DNA of 64,000 bases from JBFMCT01 sp046565765. Its GTDB lineage: Bacteria > Actinomycetota > Acidimicrobiia > Acidimicrobiales > AC-14. The stretch is taken from NCBI GenBank assembly GCA_046565765.1, contig JBKHXX010000057.1, positions 1 to 64,000 on the forward strand, written 5' to 3'. Below, one piece after another: positions 31,455-39,938 of this stretch. Made by a program: the position numbers and the translations under genes. The number at the start of each line of letters is the position of its first letter. Positions within the stretch are counted from its first letter, which is position 1. The notes under the pieces are model-generated. The model did no database searches. It was not told the DNA's origin and was given only the letters and a program-made list of their open reading frames with translations.

Positions 31455-32597
31455 ATGCTTACTGAGGGTACGGACCGGGTCTCGAGCGGCATCCCCGACC
31501 TCGACGAGTTGCTCGACGGTCTGATGCTCGGCGACAACGTGGTGTGGGTCGTCGAGTCCACCGACACCGTGGCCTTGCTGGAGGACAACCTGCTCCGCGA
31601 GGCGGTGCGGCGGAAGCAACCGTGTACCTATGTGACGGCCACCGGCGAGGCGGCCAAGCTGCGCCGGCGCCTCCCGCCCGAGGTCAAGATCCTCGACGCC
31701 CGTCCGGGGAAGCCCAATGCCGATCCCACCACCCTCGAGACCACGATCGTCGAAGGGTCACGGGGGCCCGTCCCCGCCTGCGTGGTGTTCGACGACCTCG
31801 GCACCTTCGCCACCCGCTGGCGCGCCGACCGGGCCGTGGCCTTCTTCAGCCGGGTCTGCCCCCGCCTGTTCGACCTCGGCGCCCTCGCCTACTGGCGGGC
31901 GCCCCGCAAGGAGCTCAGCCGGTCCGCCCTCGACCGCATCACCCAGGTGACCCAGTGCGTGCTGGAGCTGGGCACCGATCACCTGCGGGTGGTGAAGTCG
32001 GAGGGGCGGGAGGCGCGCGTGCAGGGCAGCCTGCTGCGGGTCACCGTCGGGCACGGGACGATGTCCCTCGAGTCGCAGTTGGGACTGGGGCGCCTCGGGC
32101 GAGGGCTCGAGCGGATCCGCCACGAGCGCAACCTCACCCAGACCGACCTCGCCCGCATGGGCAAGGTCACGCCCAGCGCCATCTCCCAGGCCGAAGCGGG
32201 CCGGCGGGGCCTCTCCCTCGACACGCTGCTGCTGCTCTCGGAGCGTCTCGGGGTCACCCTCGACGAGCTGCTCTCGGGCGCCACCGCTCCCGACTACGTC
32301 CTCGCCCGCCGGCCGCGGGGCTTCAGCGGCAGCAAGCGGGCGCTCCACAACGATCCCCGCACCGGGTTGCGGTCCTACCTGGTGCGCCTGGGCCCGGGCG
32401 AGTCGGGAACCGCCGAGGAGGTGCACAAGGACGCCGAGCTGGTGCTGGTCGCCTCCGGCCTGGTGCAGGTCACCGTGGGGGCCGACACGCCGGTCATGCG
32501 GGCCGGAGATGCCGTGCTGGCCACCAAGGCGCCGGTCAGCGGCTGGCGGAACCTCACCGGTGACACGGCCATGCTGTTCGTGGTGCTGCGGGACTGA
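31455..32597 (+). CDS. KaiC/RecA-like domain + XRE helix-turn-helix + cupin regulator
   Basis: 380 residues. Residues 1-190 look like a KaiC/RecA-fold domain (SSGIPDLDELLDGLMLGDNVVWVV; Walker B-like ACVVFDDLG). The Walker A loop is missing: VESTDTVALLEDN stands where GxxxxGKT should be. Residues about 213-272 are an XRE helix-turn-helix (RNLTQTDLARMGKVTPSAISQAE) and about 300-378 a cupin domain. It is divergent from the hydrogenase gene with 79 bp between them, so it probably regulates it (inference). A TACCGT at 31441 ends 8 nt before the ATG and no ribosome site is seen, so the mRNA may be leaderless. Confidence 0.85.
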   Translation: MLTEGTDRVSSGIPDLDELLDGLMLGDNVVWVVESTDTVALLEDNLLREAVRRKQPCTYVTATGEAAKLRRRLPPEVKILDARPGKPNADPTTLETTIVEGSRGPVPACVVFDDLGTFATRWRADRAVAFFSRVCPRLFDLGALAYWRAPRKELSRSALDRITQVTQCVLELGTDHLRVVKSEGREARVQGSLLRVTVGHGTMSLESQLGLGRLGRGLERIRHERNLTQTDLARMGKVTPSAISQAEAGRRGLSLDTLLLLSERLGVTLDELLSGATAPDYVLARRPRGFSGSKRALHNDPRTGLRSYLVRLGPGESGTAEEVHKDAELVLVASGLVQVTVGADTPVMRAGDAVLATKAPVSGWRNLTGDTAMLFVVLRD

Positions 32598-32600
32598 CGG

Positions 32601-33614
32601 CTACTCGAGCTCGGCGGCCGGGGCTGCCCCGCCCGCAGCCGCCGCGAACCGGCCGGACACGAACTGCCACACCGCCCCCGTGGTGTCGAACCGAGGGGCC
32701 CGGAACCACTCGTGGCCGCCGCCGTTGACGCGGTAGCGCACCACCGCCGTGCCCGCCCGGCAGTCGGCGGCCCGCACCTCGCTCACGGCCGGCGAGCCCA
32801 CCGCGGCCACCGGGGCCGCCGCCGGAGCGCAGCCGGCCTGGGCCGACCAGAAGGAGAACACGTCGTCGACGGCGGCGACGAAGCCGCGCTTCCTCGTGCC
32901 CCAGTCGGCCACCCGGCCGCCCCCGTAGGGCACGATGCCGTCGGCCGAGCCGGCCACCAGCATGGTGGCCACGGCCTGGGCCGGCCGGCACGACCGCTCG
33001 AAGCCCTGGCCCGCCGATCCCCCGACCAGGGCGATGGCGGCCACCCGGTCGGCCAGGTCGCATCCCACCCGGCTCGCCATCACCGCCCCCGCCGAGAACC
33101 CGACCACGGCCACCCGTCCGGGAGGGGCGCCGGTGCGGCTCACCGTCTCGTCGATCACCAACCGTAGGAAGCGCATGTCGTCGACCGACGTGCCCGCCAC
33201 CACCGGGTCGGCCCCCGGGCGTCCGTCGTTCCAGGCCCCCCCGAAGGCGTCCGGGAAGACGAGCACGACGCCGGCCGGGGAGGCCAGCGGCTCCAGCGCC
33301 ACGGTCGGGCGCATGTCCATCCCCCGCCCGCCCACGCCGTGCAGCACGACGACGACGCCCGCGGCAGGGACCCCGCCGGCCGAGGGCGGGACGATGGTCA
33401 GCCAGCGCCGCTTCTGGCCGTCGAGCGTCACGAACCGCTCGTGGGCGCCGGCGGCCAGTCGGGCGAGGGGCTCGACCGCCTCCGTCGACCGGGAGGACGT
33501 GATGAGAGGAGCGGCCGGTCCTCCGGGCAGGGCTCGGGCGGAAGGTCGCCCGGCTTCGACGCCCGCCCCCGCGCACGCGGCCAGCACCGCCGCTCCCAGC
33601 AGCCCGGCCGGCAT
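32601..33614 (-). CDS. Lipoprotein alpha/beta-hydrolase (LpqC/PHB depolymerase-like esterase)
   Basis: 337 residues. The lipoprotein signal ends in LAAC (Cys14). The alpha/beta-hydrolase domain covers about 60-330, with the oxyanion region VVVLHGVGGRGMDMRP, the nucleophile elbow GFSAGAVMAS, an Asp in GSADGIVPY, and the His in GGGHEWF. Related actinobacterial enzymes hydrolyse esters such as feruloyl or hydroxybutyrate polymers; the substrate here is unknown. GGAGG lies 6 nt before the ATG. It is convergent with the regulator gene, the stops being 3 bp apart. Confidence 0.87.
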   Translation of the reverse strand: MPAGLLGAAVLAACAGAGVEAGRPSARALPGGPAAPLITSSRSTEAVEPLARLAAGAHERFVTLDGQKRRWLTIVPPSAGGVPAAGVVVVLHGVGGRGMDMRPTVALEPLASPAGVVLVFPDAFGGAWNDGRPGADPVVAGTSVDDMRFLRLVIDETVSRTGAPPGRVAVVGFSAGAVMASRVGCDLADRVAAIALVGGSAGQGFERSCRPAQAVATMLVAGSADGIVPYGGGRVADWGTRKRGFVAAVDDVFSFWSAQAGCAPAAAPVAAVGSPAVSEVRAADCRAGTAVVRYRVNGGGHEWFRAPRFDTTGAVWQFVSGRFAAAAGGAAPAAELE

Positions 33615-33740
33615 GGTCTTCCTCCACTGCCCCCCCACCGGGGTCAAGACAACCACAACCGTGGTCGAAATAGGAAGCCGACCCGCCATACCGCGGGGAT
33701 CGAACCACGAAGTGGGAGCTAGCCTGGCGGGAGACGGCCG

Positions 33741-36125
33741 ATGGTGACAACTGACGGGCGCCTGCTCGGGCCGGGACGCGACACAGGCGGAGTGTCCACC
33801 ACCGCCTTCGCCGGCGCGCCGGCCGCCACGGCCGAGCGGGAGCTGTTCCTCGACACGATCCGGGCCATCGCCCTGCTGCGGGTCATCGCCTGGCACGCCT
33901 TCGGGGTGGCCGCCATCACCTACTTCGTGGCCGCCATGCCGGCCATGTTCTTCGTGTCCGGCAGCCTGCTGGCCAAGTCCATGCGGCGGCGCCCGGCCCG
34001 CACCGTGCTGGCTGACCGGTTCCGGCGCCTCCTCGTACCGCTGTGGGCGTTCGGGCTGGTGGCGTGGGGCGTCATGGCCCTGGTCGCCCGGCAGCAGGGC
34101 ACCGACCTGCCCCTCGCCCGGGCGGCGGCCTGGGTGCTGCCCCTCGCCGACCCGAGGGGGACGGCTTGGGAGGGCGGCTGGCTGTCCTCCCACCTCTGGT
34201 ACCTGCGGACGCTGACGTGGCTCCTCCTGCTGTCGCCGCTGCTGTTCCGGGCGGTGCGGGCCCGCCGGGGCGTCACGCTGGCCGTGCCGGTGGCTGCCGT
34301 GTTCGCCCTCGACCTCCTGGCTCGCGACGCCTCGCTCCCCTTCGGCGACGGCGTGGCCTGGGCGGTGGGCGACATCGCCCTCTACTCGGTCTTCTTCCTC
34401 TCCGGCGCCCTCCACCGCGACGGGGTCTTCGCCCGCCTGCGCCGGCCGGGGTGGGTGGCGCTGGCGCTGGTGGCGGGGGGGGTGGCGGTGGCCTGGCGGC
34501 TCACCCAGCCCGTGCCGCTGGGGGTGGTGAACAACTCCCACCCCATGCACCTCTTCGTGGGCACGGCGTGGCTCGCGCTGGCCATGGCCGCCCAGGGAGG
34601 GCTGGCCCGTCTGGCCACGTCCCGCGTCACCGGTCCGGCGGTGCGGGCCATCGGCCGCCGCTCGCTGACGATCTACCTCTGGCACACGGCCGCCATCATC
34701 GTGGCCGTCAACGCCCTCGAGTGGCGCAACGTGGAGGACCCCCTGGGCCACAGCGTCGGCCTCGTCCTCCTCACCGCCCTGGGCGTGCTGCTGGCCGTGC
34801 GGCTCTTCGGGTGGGTGGAGGACCTGGCCGCCCGCCGCCCCCGCCGCCCCCGGCGCGACGCCCGGCGCAGTGCCGCCGCCGCCTCTCCCTCCCCGGGCCC
34901 CCCGCCGACCGTCGTCTTCCCCCGCCGGATCGGCGTGGCCACCACTGCGGCGGTGGCCGTCGCCATCCTCCTGACCGCCGGCACCCCGCCCGTGGCCGCA
35001 CCCGCCACCGAGGCGGCGACGGAGGCACCTCGCGCCGCGGCCCGCCGTCCACCCGTCCCGTCGCGGCCTCCGCCGGCGCCGGTGTTCGAGGCCCGGTCCT
35101 CCGGCCCGTCGCCGGGTGCGGGCCCGACCGCGGCGCTGGCCGAGGCGCCCGTCGTCCCGCCGCAGGGCCCAGACGACCTCGCCTCCCGCCTCGACGAGAT
35201 CCTCGCCGAGTGGGCCGCCGACAACCGGGTCAACGGTGCCCTGGCCGGCCTGAGCGTCGGGCCCCAGCTCCGGTGGACCGGAGCGGTCGGCACCCGCCCC
35301 GACACGGCCCGACCCGTCCGGCCCAGCGACGCCGTCGACCTCGCCTCGCTGACCAAGCTGTTCACCGCCACCCTCGTGTACCGGGCCGCCGGGGCCGGCC
35401 TCGTCGACCTCTCCGGGCCCCTGCCGACCCTCGAAGCCCTCCCCGAGTTCCCGTACTGGGAAGGCATCACCGTCACCCAGCTGCTCGACCACAGCAGCGG
35501 CCTCGTCAACTACCGCGACACGGCCGCCTATGCGGCCGACCCCGCCTCGATCGGCGATCCCGTCTCGGCCGTCATGGCCAGCGTGGCCGAACCCCGGTTG
35601 GCAACACCCGGGGAAGCGAACGTCTACTCGAGCACCAACTTCCTCGTGCTGGGCGTGCTCCTCGAGCAAGTGACCGGGAGGACCTTCGACCAGCTCCTGC
35701 GGGACGAGTTCTTCGGGCCCCTCGACCTGCGCAGCACCGTCCACCTCCCGCCCGTCCCGGGGGAGCCGAGGGGCGCCACCGCCGGGATCGTCACCAACCT
35801 GGCAGACCTGCTCCATGCCGGCGTGGCCATCCTCCGCGACCACGTGGGCCTCAGCGACGACGCCGCCGCCCGCATGACGACGATCGACGCCGAGACCGGT
35901 TACGGCCCGGGGACGTTCGGGTTCTGCCCCTGCCGATTCGACGACTGGGGCGTCCCCCGCTTCTTCGCGGTCGGGTACTACGGGGCGACGACGCTGCTCG
36001 CCTACCTGCCGTCGATCGACATGACGCTCGCAATCGATCTGGTCGACTCCCTCTGGGAGGACGACCAGTACGCCCCCGTCACCGATCTGGTCGAACGGAT
36101 CGAGCGCCTCGTCCACGATTCCTGA
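33741..36125 (+). CDS. Acyltransferase-3 membrane domain fused to a beta-lactamase-type serine hydrolase
   Basis: 794 residues. Residues about 30-365 form an acyltransferase-3 domain with about ten transmembrane helices, including the conserved His in LRVIAWHAFG. A Pro/Arg-rich linker and one more helix (about 390-412) lead to a serine-hydrolase domain (about 475-794). That domain has SLTK (SxxK, near 536) and YSSTN (YxN, near 629), as in class C beta-lactamases and DD-peptidases; the third KTG box is not conserved (YYGATT). Acyltransferase-3 proteins acylate surface glycans; the hydrolase faces outside if the topology is right. GGGAG precedes the ATG. Confidence 0.85.
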   Translation: MVTTDGRLLGPGRDTGGVSTTAFAGAPAATAERELFLDTIRAIALLRVIAWHAFGVAAITYFVAAMPAMFFVSGSLLAKSMRRRPARTVLADRFRRLLVPLWAFGLVAWGVMALVARQQGTDLPLARAAAWVLPLADPRGTAWEGGWLSSHLWYLRTLTWLLLLSPLLFRAVRARRGVTLAVPVAAVFALDLLARDASLPFGDGVAWAVGDIALYSVFFLSGALHRDGVFARLRRPGWVALALVAGGVAVAWRLTQPVPLGVVNNSHPMHLFVGTAWLALAMAAQGGLARLATSRVTGPAVRAIGRRSLTIYLWHTAAIIVAVNALEWRNVEDPLGHSVGLVLLTALGVLLAVRLFGWVEDLAARRPRRPRRDARRSAAAASPSPGPPPTVVFPRRIGVATTAAVAVAILLTAGTPPVAAPATEAATEAPRAAARRPPVPSRPPPAPVFEARSSGPSPGAGPTAALAEAPVVPPQGPDDLASRLDEILAEWAADNRVNGALAGLSVGPQLRWTGAVGTRPDTARPVRPSDAVDLASLTKLFTATLVYRAAGAGLVDLSGPLPTLEALPEFPYWEGITVTQLLDHSSGLVNYRDTAAYAADPASIGDPVSAVMASVAEPRLATPGEANVYSSTNFLVLGVLLEQVTGRTFDQLLRDEFFGPLDLRSTVHLPPVPGEPRGATAGIVTNLADLLHAGVAILRDHVGLSDDAAARMTTIDAETGYGPGTFGFCPCRFDDWGVPRFFAVGYYGATTLLAYLPSIDMTLAIDLVDSLWEDDQYAPVTDLVERIERLVHDS

Positions 36126-36157
36126 CAGGGGCCCGGGCCGCTTACGCTGCCGCGGCG

Positions 36158-37834
36158 ATGTCCGCGCCCACTGCCGAGACCCTGCAGTCCCGCCTTGAGG
36201 CGGCGGGCGACGACGCCGCGCCCGAGGTCACCATCCGGTCCGGACGCCCCTCGATCACCGATCCGGTCGCCTTGCTGCGCCACCTGGAAGCGTCGGGCCG
36301 GTTCCAGCGGGACTCGCTCATCGGGCGGATCTTCCACCCCGGCCGGGTCTCGTTGCGGGAGAACCAGCCCAACGACAGCCTCCACGTCGTGGTGCGGGGC
36401 AACCACATCGCCGCCCACGTCGACCGCGTCTCTCCCCTGGGGAGCGGCGAGCCCGGGTACTCCCTGCGCCGCGCAGTGGCCCACAACCTGGCCGGCGCAG
36501 CCCACGACTTCGTGCTGCTGGTACGAGGGCGCCAAGGCGACCACCGCTGCGAGCTCGACTGCCAGTGGGAGTGGGACGGCGATGCCCACGCGGGCGCAGA
36601 AGACCTGCTCGACCCGGCCACGACGGCGTGGAGCGTGCAGATCGAGGTCCGCGTGGCGGCCACGCTGGACGAGGTCCGCCTCCGGCGCGCCTTCGCCACC
36701 GTCTTCGCCGGGCGGATGGCCCGGGACGACCCGCTGCGCTGCATCGACTGCCCCGACGCCGAGGCGCTCGTCGCCGCTCGTACCGAGCTGCAACGCTCCC
36801 CGGCGGCGATGGACGACTGCCCGCCGCTGCGGGCGGTCCTGGCCAAGCACCCCCACGGCGACTACCTGCTGCTGAGCGTCAACCACGCGGCCGCCGACGG
36901 GGTCGCCGCCATCGACATGCTCCGGGCCGTGGCCCGGGCGTACGCCGGCCGGGACGGCGGGGGCGCGGAGGGAAACGGCTCCGGCCGCCCGCCGATGACG
37001 TTCCTGGCCGCCGAGGACCTCCCCGTCCACCCTGCCGCGCCTCCGGTCCTGGCGGTGGTGGCCGGTGCCCGCGACGCCGTGGAGCGACTGCGGAACTGGC
37101 TCGCCCGGCCCGCCCGCCTCGCCCCCGAAGGAGCGACGGCCGAGACCGGCTACGGGTTCCACGGCATCCGCCTGTCTGCCGACGACACCCGCCGGGCCAT
37201 CAACCGCTACCGGGCCAGCACCAGCCGCAACGTGCTGGTGGCCAGCCTCCACCTCGCCATCGCCGACTGGAACCGCCGCCACGGGAGTCTGCCCCGAGGC
37301 CGCGTCGGCGTGCTCGTACCGGTCAACCTGCGCCCCCTGGATTGGCCGGCGGAGACGCTGGCCAACTGCACGATCAACGCCCGCATCTCCACCAGCCGTC
37401 GTCACCGCGCCAACCGCACCGCCGCCCTCGGCGCCGTCCGGGCCCAGCACACCCGCAGCAAGCGGACGCGCACCGGCATAGCCCTGTTGGCGGCCCTGGA
37501 GCGGTCGGGGTTGCTACCGCTGTGGGCCAAGCAGTCCCGGGTCGTGCTCCAGCCCATCGTCCGCAACCGCTACGTCGACACGGCCATGCTGGCCTACATG
37601 GGCTGGATGCACGAGCCGCCGTCGTTCGGGGACGACGCCGGCGAGACGGTGGAGGTCTGGTACTCCGCCCCGCCCCGCACGCCCTCCTGCCTCTCCATCG
37701 GGGCGGTGGTCGTGGCCGGCTGCCTCCACGTGGTTTTCCGCTATCCCCACATGCTGTTCGGGCCCGAGGCCATCCGGAGCTTCGCCGACTGCTACGTCGC
37801 CGCCCTGCGGGTAGTCAGCGAGGGCCGCTCGTAG
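36158..37834 (+). CDS. Condensation/wax-ester-synthase-like acyltransferase
   Basis: 558 residues of the CoA-dependent acyltransferase superfamily. The catalytic motif is VNHAAADG (HxxxDG, about residue 240), with a C-terminal RVGVLVPVNLRP segment and the rest of a chloramphenicol-acetyltransferase-like fold. It could esterify lipids (WS/DGAT-like) or act as a stand-alone condensation domain. The N-terminal 140 residues are divergent. It lies 32 bp after the acyltransferase-3/hydrolase fusion on the same strand, so both may modify the same surface lipid or glycan (inference). Confidence 0.8.
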   Translation: MSAPTAETLQSRLEAAGDDAAPEVTIRSGRPSITDPVALLRHLEASGRFQRDSLIGRIFHPGRVSLRENQPNDSLHVVVRGNHIAAHVDRVSPLGSGEPGYSLRRAVAHNLAGAAHDFVLLVRGRQGDHRCELDCQWEWDGDAHAGAEDLLDPATTAWSVQIEVRVAATLDEVRLRRAFATVFAGRMARDDPLRCIDCPDAEALVAARTELQRSPAAMDDCPPLRAVLAKHPHGDYLLLSVNHAAADGVAAIDMLRAVARAYAGRDGGGAEGNGSGRPPMTFLAAEDLPVHPAAPPVLAVVAGARDAVERLRNWLARPARLAPEGATAETGYGFHGIRLSADDTRRAINRYRASTSRNVLVASLHLAIADWNRRHGSLPRGRVGVLVPVNLRPLDWPAETLANCTINARISTSRRHRANRTAALGAVRAQHTRSKRTRTGIALLAALERSGLLPLWAKQSRVVLQPIVRNRYVDTAMLAYMGWMHEPPSFGDDAGETVEVWYSAPPRTPSCLSIGAVVVAGCLHVVFRYPHMLFGPEAIRSFADCYVAALRVVSEGRS

Positions 37835-37852
37835 CGACTGCCGGCGCCGTGC

Positions 37853-39232
37853 TCAGCCCAGCAGGGTGGCGACCACCTTGCCGTTGCGGAAGACGGTGAT
37901 GCCCCCGTCGGCCGACACCTTGAGGACGATCTCCGCCGCCAGTGAGAGCGTCTTGGCGGCGGCCGTGCGGGCGCCCTCGTGGTCGCTGGCCGAGCTGGTC
38001 ACGATGGCCCCGTAGGCGAGGAGGTTGGCCTCCCGGTCGAGGATCGTGGCCCCGTCCAGGGCGGCCAGCCGGGCCAGCGTCTGGGCGTCCAGCTCCTCGG
38101 CGTCGATGAGATGGTGGAGCTTGGTCTCGGCCCGCATGGCCATGGGGTCGAAGTCGTTGCGCAGGTCGTAGCGGTCCTTGGGCGAGACGACGCCCTCCAG
38201 CGACTCGGGCCCGTCGACGATGGCCAGGATCGCCCCGTGGCGCTGGGCGGAGATGATGAAGGCTGCGTCCACGGCGATGTCTGCGGCCACCGCCGTGCCC
38301 TCGATGGCATCGGCGATGGCGGCCGCCAACTCCAGCGGGAAGGCCGTCCAGTGCTCGCCCCGCCGCATCAGCAGGGGCTCACCGTCGGCGAAGACCCAGA
38401 TCGTGCGGTCGCCGCGGAGGAACATCCCGATCCCGCCCAGGCTGCGGGTGGCCTCCGCGACCAGGGACCCGCTGTCGGAGAACTCGGCGGCCTCGGGGGC
38501 GAGCGGCGGCGCACCCGGGATCAGGTGGTGCGGACGGTGGCGCTGCAGCTCGGTACGGGCGTTGCCGGCCCAGTCCACGACCAGGACCGACCGCTGGCCG
38601 TCGAACAGCAGCGGCGCCCGCTTGGCGGTGCGGAGGTCGGCGGGGTAGGCGAACTTCAGCCGGGGACGGTCGCCCAGCGCACCGGTGATGACCACGCCGT
38701 GGGTCAGGTCCGAGGCCTCGACCCGGGTGCCGTTCAGCTCGATGAGGAACTCCAGGGCCTCGGCGATGAGGCCGGCCGCCCGCCCCGGCTCACAGGCGTG
38801 GTGGCGGCTGATGGCCTCGACGACGATCGTGTCCCGCAGGGCCCGGCGCAGGGCCGGCGGCAGGCCTGCACCGCTCCCTGCGGCGGCCAGCGCGGGCATG
38901 GCGCGGTAGCGCGCCGCCGTGCGCATCCCCGCCCCCGGCAGGGCGCCCAGGATCTCGAGCAGGGGCGTATCGCCCGACGTGACCAGGGGGGCGATGGGCC
39001 CGACCAGGCGCACGGTCAGTGCCACCTGCCAGCCCTCCGGGCCGTCGCCGGTGGCGGTGGCGGTGGCCGTGGCGGCGGCCTCGACCGAGGGGAGAGGCGG
39101 GGAGTCCCCGTCGCGGAAGTACAGCACCTCCACCGACGAGCCTTCGAGGATCTCCACGATGGCGGCGGCCACCGCCTCGCCCACGGGGTCGGGCGGAGCC
39201 TCGCCTTCGGTGGACGATCGCTGCCAAGGCAT
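37853..39232 (-). CDS. Diadenylate-cyclase (DAC/DisA_N)-like protein
   Basis: 459 residues, cytoplasmic. The C-terminal part (about 310-459) resembles a DAC domain: LDGATILDREANLLAYGAIV carries the DGA motif (about 391), followed by HEGARTAAAKTLSLA where the canonical enzyme has RHR. The central part (about 135-300) resembles the sensor domains found in front of non-standard DACs; the first 130 residues are not recognised. DACs make c-di-AMP from two ATP; the altered RHR motif leaves activity in doubt. It is convergent with the condensation-like gene (18-bp gap). A KimA-like importer, the classic c-di-AMP target, is in the same window. Confidence 0.7.
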   Translation of the reverse strand: MPWQRSSTEGEAPPDPVGEAVAAAIVEILEGSSVEVLYFRDGDSPPLPSVEAAATATATATGDGPEGWQVALTVRLVGPIAPLVTSGDTPLLEILGALPGAGMRTAARYRAMPALAAAGSGAGLPPALRRALRDTIVVEAISRHHACEPGRAAGLIAEALEFLIELNGTRVEASDLTHGVVITGALGDRPRLKFAYPADLRTAKRAPLLFDGQRSVLVVDWAGNARTELQRHRPHHLIPGAPPLAPEAAEFSDSGSLVAEATRSLGGIGMFLRGDRTIWVFADGEPLLMRRGEHWTAFPLELAAAIADAIEGTAVAADIAVDAAFIISAQRHGAILAIVDGPESLEGVVSPKDRYDLRNDFDPMAMRAETKLHHLIDAEELDAQTLARLAALDGATILDREANLLAYGAIVTSSASDHEGARTAAAKTLSLAAEIVLKVSADGGITVFRNGKVVATLLG

Positions 39233-39276
39233 CCCGCCCAGTGTGCTCGCCGGCTCCGGGCGAGCACCACCGGGGG

Positions 39277-39843
39277 CTAGGCGCAGGACCCGAAGGGCTC
39301 CGGCGCGTCGCCCTTGAAGGCCGTGACGAACTGGGCCAGGCGAGGGTCGTCCACGGACTCGAGTCTGAGCTGGCGGCCCCACGACGAGGCGACAACCGGT
39401 GCGGGCAGACCGTCGTCCCAGCGGGACACCAGCACCGACCCGCCCGACGGCGCCATCCGCCGCAGCGCCTCCTTCTCCGCCTCCGGGATGTCGGGCCGGT
39501 ACGTGATCCAGATGGCGCCGTGCTCGAGCGAGTGCACCGCCAGCTCCGGCGGCACCGGCCCGTCGTAGAAGCCGCACGGCTGCCATCCGGGATGGTGCAG
39601 GCCGCCCACCGGCGGCCTCTGGGCGTAGGCGACGGTCACCTCCGGCGCCACGTGGCCCGCGGTGACGGGGAAGGTCTCGACCCCGTCCGGGCCGGCAGGG
39701 CGGGTCGGCGCGGGTGCGGTGGAGCGTGCCACCGAGGTGGGCGGCACGGTCGAGCCCGGCTCGGCCCGGTCCCGGCCGTCGTCCCCACCGCCGCATGCCG
39801 CCGCCAGCCCCAGCGCGAGCAACGCCGCCCCTCCCCTCCGCAC
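39277..39843 (-). CDS. DUF3105 lipoprotein
   Basis: 188 residues. The signal peptide ends with lipobox LAAAC, followed by a Thr/Pro linker and a DUF3105 domain (about 65-185). Hallmarks are PPVGGLHHPGWQPCGFYDGPVPPELAVHSLEHGAIWITY. The conserved His and Cys suggest metal or redox chemistry but no function is established. The GTG at 39843 gives the best signal peptide; an ATG at 39894 would add 17 residues. It is divergent from the delta-60-repeat lipoprotein. Confidence 0.87.
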   Translation of the reverse strand: MRRGGAALLALGLAAACGGGDDGRDRAEPGSTVPPTSVARSTAPAPTRPAGPDGVETFPVTAGHVAPEVTVAYAQRPPVGGLHHPGWQPCGFYDGPVPPELAVHSLEHGAIWITYRPDIPEAEKEALRRMAPSGGSVLVSRWDDGLPAPVVASSWGRQLRLESVDDPRLAQFVTAFKGDAPEPFGSCA

Positions 39844-39894
39844 GCAGTGGAGTGTACGGAGCGGCCTGGTGTTAGGGCTTCCTTGCAAGATCAA

Positions 39895-39908
39895 TTAGGT
39901 GTCCCTAA
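39895..39908. promoter_or_regulatory. Inverted repeat TTAGG-N4-CCTAA in a divergent promoter
   Basis: The AT-rich site TTAGG TGTC CCTAA stands out in a GC-rich intergenic region between two divergent lipoprotein genes. The arms equal the ends of the DtxR/IdeR consensus but the spacer is 4 nt and not 9, so it is not a standard iron box. It may be an operator for another dimeric regulator or overlap a -10 region. Confidence 0.35.
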
Positions 39909-39938
39909 TATCCGCCCCGCTCTCGCCAAGGAGGCCTC

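Noticed and set aside
33615..36116. Upstream extension of the LpqC-like esterase frame
   Set aside because: It is antisense to the acyltransferase-3/hydrolase gene; a signal peptide, lipobox and ribosome site mark the start at 33614.
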